12,785 bases of DNA. It comes from DRGV01 sp018903055 [NCBI: bacterium] (GTDB lineage: Bacteria > UBP18 > UBA7526). Numbering within the stretch: the stretch's first letter is position 1; each line of letters begins with the position of its first letter. The notes under the pieces were generated by a model that was given only the letters and a program-made list of their open reading frames with translations, did not search any database and was not told where the DNA came from. The DNA lies in the NCBI GenBank assembly GCA_018903055.1, contig JAHIPW010000187.1:1-12785 (forward strand), read 5' to 3'. The translations under genes were made by a program, and so were the position numbers. Of this stretch, positions 6,214 through 12,187 are shown piece after piece.

Positions 6214-6363
6214 AACCACAGATGAACACAGGTAAACACTGTTAAACTAAACCACAGATTAAAAACCACAGAAACCACTGAAGACACTGAATTTATTGGG
6301 AACCACGGATTAGACAGATTTAACAGATTATAAAACCACAGATAAACACAGGTGAACACTGTT
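6214..6363. repeat. Decamer repeat region with a duplicated 30-bp block
   Basis: The blocks at 6214-6243 and 6334-6363 match at 28 of 30 positions, and each is three decamers (AACCACAGAT, RAACACAGGT, RAACACTGTT). Partial copies of AACCACAGAT or AACCACGGAT start at 6250, 6264 and 6301. This fills most of the 275-bp gap between pepP and efp, and no gene is visible in it. Confidence 0.8.
6327..6356 (-). promoter_or_regulatory. Possible efp promoter inside the decamer repeat
   Basis: On the minus strand, TTCACC (6351-6356) and a perfect TATAAT (6327-6332) are 18 bp apart. The -35 box is contributed by the repeat unit itself. It could give efp its own transcript apart from the polysaccharide operon. 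Chance occurrence in A/T-rich repeat DNA is a serious alternative. Confidence 0.35.
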
Positions 6364-6380
6364 TGTCAAATTTCACCTGC

Positions 6381-6428
6381 ACTTTCTTACTTTCCCACCT
6401 GCCCACTTTCTCATTTTCTCACTTTCTC
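6381..6428. repeat. Six 8-bp ACTTTCTC-type units after pepP
   Basis: Consecutive octamers are ACTTTCTT, ACTTTCCC, ACCTGCCC, ACTTTCTC, ATTTTCTC and ACTTTCTC. In the minus-strand transcript this is a purine-rich GAGAAAGT tract starting seven bases after the pepP stop codon (TGA, 6435-6437). The period is 8, unlike the neighbouring arrays. Confidence 0.75.
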
Positions 6429-6434
6429 CGACTT

Positions 6435-7502
6435 TCATAGTTCTGGTAACTCTTTTGGAGCGCGTCTACTTAGGACTTTGCATCCTCTCTCAGTGACCAG
6501 AACCATATCTTCAATCCTCATCCCTCCCCATCCAGGAATATAGATTCCCGGCTCTACTGTCAAAACCATTCCTGGCTCAAGAAGAGTGTCGTCCTCTGAT
6601 TTCAGATAAGGTTCTTCATGCACTTCCCTTCCTATTCCATGTCCCAGTCCATGGCCAAAGAACTTTCCGTAACCTTCCTTGGTGATTATATCTCGGGCTA
6701 TCTTATCTACTCGGGCACATTCTATTCCTGGTTTAATCTTCTCTATTGCTTCACTCTGTGCGCGATAAAGAAGGGAATAGATTCTTCTCTGTTTTTCAGT
6801 TGCTCTTTCAAAAACAAAGATGCGCGTAAGATCGGAAGAGTATCCCTGATAAATTGCTCCCCAATCTATCTTGATTAGATCTCCTTTTTTTAGCCTTGCT
6901 GAAGAGGGTTTACTGTGGGGATAAGAAGTTCTTCTGCCAAAGGCCACTATGGGAGGAAAAGCGCTTCCCTCTGCTCCTGCTTTTTTTATTTCGTATTCTA
7001 AAAGGGCGGCAACTTCTCTTTCTTTTATAGAAGCTTTTATTTTCTTTAGCGTTTTAACTAAAGCCTTTTCAGTAATTTCAATTGCCTTCCTGATTAAGCT
7101 AATCTCCCCCTGGTCTTTAAGGCGACGAAGATCTTCTACCAAACCTCGGGTGGGGATTAATCTGATCCCCTTTAGATTTTTAGAAAAGAAACGATGGCGG
7201 GAATAGGATAGATGCTCTGCCTCAAATCCTAATTTTTTAATCTTTGGCTTATTTAGGGCAGGGACTAAGGCCTTGAGAAGTGGGCCTTTTCTTTTTTTTA
7301 TCTGAAAATTGATTACCTTTTTCTTTGCCTCTTCCAGATAGCGAAAATCAGTAAGGAGTATTGCTTTTTTGAAAGTAACCAAGGCAATATCTTCAGAACC
7401 AGCGAAACCACTCAAGTAACCTATATTTATGGGATTGGTTAATAAGAGAGCCGGAATCTTCTCTTTAGCCATCCCCTCTCTCAACCTTACTAATCTCGTC
7501 AT
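6435..7502 (-). CDS. Xaa-Pro aminopeptidase/dipeptidase, peptidase family M24B
   Basis: A cytosolic dinuclear-metal peptidase that cleaves Xaa-Pro bonds. The 355-residue length is that of the compact bacterial form. The N-terminal creatinase-like domain (about 1-125) contains NPINIGYLSGFAGS. The pita-bread catalytic domain carries the five expected metal ligands: D213 (KIDWGA), D224 (SSDLTR), H288 (HGLGHGIG), E317 (VEPGIY) and E331 (RIEDM). It also has the substrate-site histidines H196 (YPHSKPS) and H295 (VHEEP). The ATG at 7502 overlaps the glycosyltransferase stop (ATGA) and has AAGGG upstream, so it is co-transcribed with the polysaccharide genes. Next to efp it makes a proline-metabolism pair seen in many bacteria. 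Aminopeptidase and prolidase activity cannot be separated by eye. Confidence 0.93.
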   Translation of the reverse strand: MTRLVRLREGMAKEKIPALLLTNPINIGYLSGFAGSEDIALVTFKKAILLTDFRYLEEAKKKVINFQIKKRKGPLLKALVPALNKPKIKKLGFEAEHLSYSRHRFFSKNLKGIRLIPTRGLVEDLRRLKDQGEISLIRKAIEITEKALVKTLKKIKASIKEREVAALLEYEIKKAGAEGSAFPPIVAFGRRTSYPHSKPSSARLKKGDLIKIDWGAIYQGYSSDLTRIFVFERATEKQRRIYSLLYRAQSEAIEKIKPGIECARVDKIARDIITKEGYGKFFGHGLGHGIGREVHEEPYLKSEDDTLLEPGMVLTVEPGIYIPGWGGMRIEDMVLVTERGCKVLSRRAPKELPEL

Positions 7503-8659
7503 TGAAGCCCTTTAGTCCTCGTCAGTTCCTGATAAAGGTCATCGATCTTCTCAACCATTAAATCGATATCAAACTCCGGGAAGACCTTCTCCTTTCCTTT
7601 TTTCCCCATCTTCTTTGCCATTCCGGGATTATCTAGTAGACTGATTATCTTTTCTGCCATACCCCCAATGTCACCTACCGAGATCAAGAATCCATTCACC
7701 CCTTCCTCTACGGCTTCCGAAGCCCCATCTACCTTAGTAGCAACGATGGGCAACTCACTCGCCATGGCTTCTGGAAAGACCCGGGGAAGACCCTCCCAGC
7801 GAGAGGTCAAAGTCAAAACGTCTATAACTTTTAGAATCTGGGGGATATCTTTTCTCCAGCCAGCGAGGATTACCTTCTTCTCTAAATCAAAAGTTTTTAT
7901 TAATCTCTCAATCTCTGGCCTCAATCTCCCATCCCCGATAAGAAGGAATTGAGTTTTAGGTCTCTTCTTTATTACCTGATTAGCCACTTTAACAAAGTCC
8001 AGAGGGGCCTTCTGGGGTTTGAGGCAGGCAATCATAGCTACTACTTTAGTATCTTCCTCAAGGCCCAACTCTTTCTTCTTCTCGGCAACATCCACTTCCA
8101 CATTCTGGAACCGAAAAGGTTTTATTCCGCTTCGGATAAGGGTGTATTTTTCTTTCCTTCCAATTCTATTCTCTATTCCAGTCTCAATATTTGCTCGGGA
8201 GACGGCGATTAATCTATCCGTAATTTTAGCTGTCATCTTCTCTAAGAAGATGAAGAGCCTCTTCTTTAAGAGGCCCTGTTTGGGATAGAAACCCCAGCCA
8301 TGAATGGTATGAGTAATAATCGGTACTCTGGCTAACTTGGCTGCCCCCCTCCCCAAAATCCCGGCCTTTGAGGAATGGGTATGGATGATATCTATCTTCT
8401 CTCTTTTGCAAAAGCGAAATAGCTTAACCAGGGCCATTAGATCTTTTAAGGGACTGATGGGTCGTATGAGTTCGGGAATGAAAAATGCTTCTACATCCTT
8501 CATTCTTTTCGCTTCTTCTACTAATATTCCTTCATCATTGGCTGCCAGGAAAAGGTTATACCTTTTCCGGTCAAGGTTCTTTAGGGTGTAGAGAGTATTC
8601 TCCTGTGCTCCACCCAGTTCTAACTTGGTAATAATATGTAAAATATTTAGTTTTCTCAT
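7499..8659 (-). CDS. GT4-family glycosyltransferase
   Basis: A retaining GT-B enzyme, likely adding a sugar to a lipid-linked glycan at the cytoplasmic face of the membrane. With the start at ATG 8659 (386 residues, MRKLNILHIITKLELGGAQ) it has the classic N-terminal glycine motif GGAQENTL, then THSSKAGILGRGAAKLARVPIIT-type acceptor-domain sequence. The C-terminal donor domain has LIGDGRLRPEIE, LAGWRKDI and the EX7E motif EGLPRVFPE (289-297). I prefer 8659 to an upstream in-frame ATG at 8707: AAAAGG lies 4 nt before it, and the extra 16 residues (QPQKHKIQLKGTKGT) are encoded by overlapping epimerase and repeat DNA. The stop overlaps the M24B peptidase start. The donor and acceptor sugars cannot be inferred. 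Confidence 0.92.
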   Translation of the reverse strand: MRKLNILHIITKLELGGAQENTLYTLKNLDRKRYNLFLAANDEGILVEEAKRMKDVEAFFIPELIRPISPLKDLMALVKLFRFCKREKIDIIHTHSSKAGILGRGAAKLARVPIITHTIHGWGFYPKQGLLKKRLFIFLEKMTAKITDRLIAVSRANIETGIENRIGRKEKYTLIRSGIKPFRFQNVEVDVAEKKKELGLEEDTKVVAMIACLKPQKAPLDFVKVANQVIKKRPKTQFLLIGDGRLRPEIERLIKTFDLEKKVILAGWRKDIPQILKVIDVLTLTSRWEGLPRVFPEAMASELPIVATKVDGASEAVEEGVNGFLISVGDIGGMAEKIISLLDNPGMAKKMGKKGKEKVFPEFDIDLMVEKIDDLYQELTRTKGLQ

Positions 8660-8665
8660 AGTACC

Positions 8666-8701
8666 TTTTGTGCCTTTAAGTTGAATTTTGTGTTTTTGTG
8701 G
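8666..8701. repeat. Degenerate 9-bp CCACAAAAA-type repeat at the epimerase-GT junction
   Basis: On the minus strand four nonamers follow one another: CCACAAAAA, CACAAAATT, CAACTTAAA and GGCACAAAA. They encode the last residues (TKTQNST) and stop of the epimerase and provide the spacer before the GT ribosome-binding site. Confidence 0.5.
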
Positions 8702-9626
8702 TTGCAAGCCAGGCTACTTCTTTTTTCAGGCCTTCTCTTAACTTTACCTTGGGCTGATAATCTAATAATCTCTTCGCCTTTGATATATCGGCAAAGGTAT
8801 GAAGCATGTCTCCCTTTTGCTTCTCAATATATCTTACCTTTGCTTTCTTCTTAGTAATCTCTTCTAATATCTTTAGGGTTTCATTTACTGTAACCTGTGC
8901 CCCTCCTCCAATATTTATTATCTCCCCCCCCGCTTCACACTGAGCTGCTTTTATGGTGGCCTCTACAGTATCGGAGACATAGGTAAAGTCCCGGGTCTGA
9001 TTCCCGTCTCCATAGATGGTAATCTCCTCGTTATTTAATATGGCCTTAATGAATCTATGGAGGGCCATATCCGGTCTCTGCCTCGAGCCATATACTGTGA
9101 AGTAGCGCAAAATAATCACGGGCGCTTTATAAGACCTATAATAAAGATAGCCCAGTTTTTCAGAGGCCAATTTGGTAACCCCATAAGGAGATATGGGCCT
9201 TAAGACATTATCCTCCTTCATGGGTAAGGGACTTTCTCCATAGACAGAGGAAGAGGAGGCCAAGACAACTTTCTTTAAGGGTAATCCCTTTGCCTTTTCC
9301 AATAGTCTCTGGGTAACAGTAATATTATTTCTAATGTAGTACTCAAAATTCTTTCCCCAGCTTTTTCTCACCCCAGGCTGGGCCGCTAAATGGAAGAGAT
9401 AATCAATCTCTTCCAAATCTTTTTTCAGGTTTAATTCTAAAAGGTCTCCTTCTTGAAAGGAAAAGCCCTTATCTCCTTTTAGATTCCTTAGGTTGTCTTC
9501 TTTTATCTTTCGGGAGTAGTAGTCAGTAAAGGAGTCGATACCCTTCACTCCCCATCCCAATTTCAACAATCCCTCTGCTAAATGGGAACCAATGAATCCC
9601 GCCACCCCCGTTACTAACGCTTTCAT
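8676..9626 (-). CDS. NAD-dependent sugar-nucleotide epimerase (extended SDR; GalE/UDP-glucuronate epimerase type)
   Basis: A cytosolic Rossmann-fold enzyme interconverting UDP-sugars, most likely at C4. Seen are GVAGFIG (7-13) for NAD, D31 after the second strand, HLAAQPGVRKSW (79-90), the catalytic SSSSVYG (124-130) and Y148-x3-K152, then RYFTVYGSRQRPDMA (174-188) and GDGNQTRDFTYVSD (206-219). FTDYYSRKIKEDNL (33-46) resembles UDP-glucuronate or UDP-GlcNAc 4-epimerases, but a dehydratase or another UDP-hexose epimerase is possible. The ATG at 9626 has a strong GGGAGGT. A run of eight G (8934-8941 in window coordinates) lies in the codons for AGGE. The C-terminus (TKTQNST) is encoded by repeat DNA. 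The 155-bp gap upstream could carry its own promoter. Confidence 0.92.
   Translation of the reverse strand: MKALVTGVAGFIGSHLAEGLLKLGWGVKGIDSFTDYYSRKIKEDNLRNLKGDKGFSFQEGDLLELNLKKDLEEIDYLFHLAAQPGVRKSWGKNFEYYIRNNITVTQRLLEKAKGLPLKKVVLASSSSVYGESPLPMKEDNVLRPISPYGVTKLASEKLGYLYYRSYKAPVIILRYFTVYGSRQRPDMALHRFIKAILNNEEITIYGDGNQTRDFTYVSDTVEATIKAAQCEAGGEIINIGGGAQVTVNETLKILEEITKKKAKVRYIEKQKGDMLHTFADISKAKRLLDYQPKVKLREGLKKEVAWLATTKTQNST
8934..8941. repeat. Eight-base C/G homopolymer in the epimerase gene
   Basis: Eight consecutive C on the plus strand, read as GCG GGG GGG GAG in the gene (A-G-G-E). It is in frame here. A one-base slip would truncate or alter the last third of the enzyme. Confidence 0.9.
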
Positions 9627-9729
9627 AGCTTAACCTCCCAGACGCTGATTTCTTTTTACTGCTTACTGCGTGGGTATATTTGACGCAGATACTCAACGCA
9701 CTTTGTTTGCCTTGAGATGTTAGCCGTAG

Positions 9730-9735
9730 ATTATA
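9730..9735 (-). promoter_or_regulatory. Isolated -10-like TATAAT in the flavoprotein-epimerase gap
   Basis: A perfect TATAAT on the minus strand about 100 nt upstream of the epimerase ATG. No good -35 hexamer stands 16-18 bp before it. Apart from this, 9627-9755 holds the epimerase Shine-Dalgarno and two ACTGCTT-like heptamers (9658-9671), with no gene. Confidence 0.2.
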
Positions 9736-9755
9736 AATGTTTGATATCAGATTTT

Positions 9756-9790
9756 ACTGATCACTGATTACCGATTACTGATTACTGACC
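9756..9790. repeat. Five ACTGATT-type heptamers at the 3' end of the flavoprotein gene
   Basis: Consecutive units are ACTGATC, ACTGATT, ACCGATT, ACTGATT and ACTGACC. The array starts inside the coding sequence: it encodes the final Gly-Gln and supplies the TAA stop. Confidence 0.85.
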
Positions 9791-11092
9791 ATTGAGCTGC
9801 TGGGCCGTTTCTCTACCTTGCTCAATGACGTCTTCCATGGAGAGATACTCCCAAGAGCCGAACCTTCCCATGGAATAGATGTCATTCGCTCTCAAAAATC
9901 TTTGAATGGTGGCTACACTCTCTCTGTGGTTATGGTCATAGAGAGGATAGGCATATCTGATGTCTAAGACAAGTTTTGCCAGAATTTTATCTCGGGAAGT
10001 AATAATACCTGCCTTTATTAAATCCTTTATTACTCTTCTTGTTATCCCTTTCCTATCAAGTGGTTTATCTTTAGAATAGGAAACCTCGGTATAGATAGAA
10101 CTCGTCCCCCGGGGAGCAAGATAAGAAGAGAAATTAGAGTTAAAACCCACCCGATAGAAAGTAAACTCTTTCTCCGGGAAATAAATCCAGTGCTTGTCTG
10201 ATATTTTCTCTCGTCTAATCCCCAAGTTTAGATTGAAGACTGAAACATATCTTAGGCGCTTAGAAGCCTTGTTAATTTTCTCTGGTATTCGGTCGATAAT
10301 TTTTATCAGTTCTGGTAAAGGAATAGTAGATACCAATCTTTGATATTTTTTCTCTTTACCGTTGTTGAATCTAATCTTTTTATCTTTAAGCGAGATTCTG
10401 GTCGCTTCCGAGTTAAGGTCTATCCTTCTAACAAAAGGGAGGAAAGACTTGGGCAGTTCCCCTATCCCCCCCGTTAAAGGATAATAGAAACGAATATTAT
10501 AGCCAAAGTCCTTTTCTTGTCTCCCCCTTGCTCCCGCCAAGGCCTCCTTCAATGTAGGAATAGGAATGAACCTCTTGGTCCATTCTGTGGACATCTCCTC
10601 TATGGGGACGGTCCATAATTTCTCATTGTAGGGGATCATGAAATGCTTAGCATAGCCTCGGCCGAAGTTTCTATAGATCCAGTCCTTAAAGTTAGTTCGG
10701 AGTTTGGAGTTCGGAGTTCGGAGTCGAGAATGTTTTCTGGCTTCTTTGAGGCCATTGATGCATTCTTCTATAACCTCTTCAGGTAATCCATAGATATTGG
10801 CCTGAAAGGGATACTTGGTATAGATTCCTTTGGAATAGATCCAGGCCTTTCGCTTCTGAAGAAAGAGATTCTTTCTTAAAAGTTCTTTAATTAATTTTTT
10901 ATTTTCATTTCTCTTAAGGTGGAGTAAGTGTCCAGTATAGTCGAAAGTAAAGCCGTCTATTTTCTCGCTTCTGCATAATCCTCCTGCCCTGGATTCCTTT
11001 TCAAAGATAGAATAATTTTTATTCAGATAATAGGCGCAAGTTAAGCCACCCAGCCCGGCACCTAGAATAATTATTTCGTTGGATTTTTTCAT
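9782..11092 (-). CDS. FAD-dependent UDP-galactopyranose mutase-like / amine-oxidase-fold protein
   Basis: A 436-residue flavoprotein of the UGM/protoporphyrinogen-oxidase fold. The FAD dinucleotide motif GAGLGGLTCAYYL (11-23) is followed by the ribose-binding acid E31 and AGGLCRSE. GFTFDYTGHLLH (47-58), NFGRGYAKHFMIPYNEKLW (142-160) and the C-terminal GRFGSWEYLSMEDVIEQG resemble eukaryotic-type UGM relatives found in bacterial polysaccharide loci. A likely job is conversion of a UDP-hexopyranose to the furanose, but a redox role is not excluded. Residues about 122-134 are encoded by a heptamer array, an apparent insertion in a linker. The last residues and stop also come from repeat DNA. The ATG at 11092 has no clear Shine-Dalgarno and follows an A-rich leader downstream of another heptamer array. 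Confidence 0.85.
   Translation of the reverse strand: MKKSNEIIILGAGLGGLTCAYYLNKNYSIFEKESRAGGLCRSEKIDGFTFDYTGHLLHLKRNENKKLIKELLRKNLFLQKRKAWIYSKGIYTKYPFQANIYGLPEEVIEECINGLKEARKHSRLRTPNSKLRTNFKDWIYRNFGRGYAKHFMIPYNEKLWTVPIEEMSTEWTKRFIPIPTLKEALAGARGRQEKDFGYNIRFYYPLTGGIGELPKSFLPFVRRIDLNSEATRISLKDKKIRFNNGKEKKYQRLVSTIPLPELIKIIDRIPEKINKASKRLRYVSVFNLNLGIRREKISDKHWIYFPEKEFTFYRVGFNSNFSSYLAPRGTSSIYTEVSYSKDKPLDRKGITRRVIKDLIKAGIITSRDKILAKLVLDIRYAYPLYDHNHRESVATIQRFLRANDIYSMGRFGSWEYLSMEDVIEQGRETAQQLNGQ
10694..10721. repeat. Four 7-bp units inside the flavoprotein coding sequence
   Basis: On the plus strand AGTTCGG, AGTTTGG, AGTTCGG and AGTTCGG follow in direct tandem, with a partial unit on each side. Read in the gene they give the peptide LRTPNSKLRT. 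Because 7 is not a multiple of 3, gain or loss of one unit would shift the frame. Confidence 0.85.
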
Positions 11093-11105
11093 TTTTAGTT
11101 TTTAC

Positions 11106-11147
11106 TGTAGCCTGCAGCCTGAGGCCTGGAGCTTGAAGCCTGAGGGA
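11106..11147. repeat. Six TGTAGCC-type heptamers between wecA-like gene and flavoprotein gene
   Basis: Consecutive units are TGTAGCC, TGCAGCC, TGAGGCC, TGGAGCT, TGAAGCC and TGAGGGA. They fill the 55-bp gap and end exactly at the wecA-like stop codon. They are the same family as the right half of the array at 3517-3544. Confidence 0.85.
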
Positions 11148-12173
11148 CTATCCATGTGTCTCTTCTCTCATCTCAATCTGGGCCAATCTATGGCCGATTA
11201 AAAAAGAGAGTAAAATAACTAAACAATAGATAGAAATAGCCCATCTAATCTCTACCAAAGTAACAAGCACTCCAGTAACGGCCAATAGGATACTAATAAG
11301 ATAGATAATTAGAACTGTCTTTTTTCTGCTCAGACCAAGGGCTACTAAGCGGAGTGCAAAGTGGTCATTGCTTGCCCGCAGGATAGAGCGACCTTTCTTT
11401 GTTCGCAGGGCAGTAACCAGGAAGGTATCGTAAATGGGGATCCCCAAGATAAGAATGGGGGCGAAGAGGGCGATTCTATTTACTGCGGTATAACTCGTCC
11501 CGATGGCCAGGGCAGCCATGACAAAACCCAAGAAGAGGCTTCCCGCATCGCCCATATAGATCTTTGCCGGAAATAAGTTGTGTCTCAAGAATCCCAGACA
11601 GGCCCCAGCTAAAGCAACGCAGGCTAAGATGACAAAGGCCTGCTCACCAGGTAAGGCAATGGCAATCAATGCTAATGCGGCAATGAAGGCCACTCCGCTC
11701 GATAGACCATCCATGATATCGATAATGTTGAAAGCATTAGTAATTCCCACTACCCAGAGTATAGTCAAGGGAATGCTTGGCAAGACGGGTAGAAATTTAA
11801 GCCTTACACCAAAAGCGATTAAGAGAATAGCAGCAATAGTTTCTACAAAGAGCTTGGTTTTAGCAGATAGACCTTTTAGATCATCGGCTAAGCCCAGGGC
11901 AATGATTATCGTTCCCCCTAAAAGAATGCCTAGTAATTGCTCTCTCCCTTCCTCGGGGATGTTAAGAAAAAATAATCCGGCTATCACCGGAACCAGAAAG
12001 GCGAGGAAAATGGCCACTCCTCCCAGGTAGGGAACTGGTTCTTTATGTACCTTCACCGGTGCTCGGGGATGGTCCAGAATATCAAACCTAAAGGCCATCC
12101 TCCTCGCCAGAGGAGTCAATAGAAAAACCAAAATCAGTGAAGAAAAGAAGGCGATGAAATAATATTTCAACAT
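11148..12173 (-). CDS. WecA/TagO-like polyprenyl-phosphate N-acetylhexosamine-1-phosphate transferase
   Basis: An inner-membrane enzyme of the WecA/MraY superfamily that would load a sugar-1-phosphate onto undecaprenyl phosphate, the first step of glycan assembly. About ten hydrophobic segments are visible. Motifs with the start at 12173 (341 residues) are LGG (50-52), ADDLKGL with D97-D98, NAFNIIDIMDGLSSG (146-160), IYMGDAGS (205-212) and NDHFALRLVALGLS (269-282). The usual NAFNLIDGLDGL and DHxxHRL motifs are thus altered: I-M replaces G-L, and the second histidine is leucine. The acidic residues are kept, so activity is likely. I chose 12173 over an in-frame ATG at 12215 because GAGGAG precedes it at good spacing and the longer form would overlap asnB. 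UDP-GlcNAc as donor is the common case, not shown here. Confidence 0.92.
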   Translation of the reverse strand: MLKYYFIAFFSSLILVFLLTPLARRMAFRFDILDHPRAPVKVHKEPVPYLGGVAIFLAFLVPVIAGLFFLNIPEEGREQLLGILLGGTIIIALGLADDLKGLSAKTKLFVETIAAILLIAFGVRLKFLPVLPSIPLTILWVVGITNAFNIIDIMDGLSSGVAFIAALALIAIALPGEQAFVILACVALAGACLGFLRHNLFPAKIYMGDAGSLFLGFVMAALAIGTSYTAVNRIALFAPILILGIPIYDTFLVTALRTKKGRSILRASNDHFALRLVALGLSRKKTVLIIYLISILLAVTGVLVTLVEIRWAISIYCLVILLSFLIGHRLAQIEMREETHG

Positions 12174-12187
12174 ATTTAACTCCTCAA

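Noticed and set aside
6169-6434. Small gene or insertion sequence in the pepP-efp gap
   Set aside because: The gap is fully accounted for by 7-, 10- and 8-bp arrays. No transposase fragment or terminal inverted repeats are visible.
8660-8707. ATG at 8707 as the glycosyltransferase start
   Set aside because: The added residues are encoded by the overlapping epimerase end and a 9-bp repeat. The ATG at 8659 begins the conserved domain and has a ribosome-binding site.
11578-12030. A 150-codon open frame on the plus strand
   Set aside because: It is antisense to the clear wecA-like gene, has no family motif, is rich in residues expected from the reverse frame of a membrane protein, and has no convincing start context.
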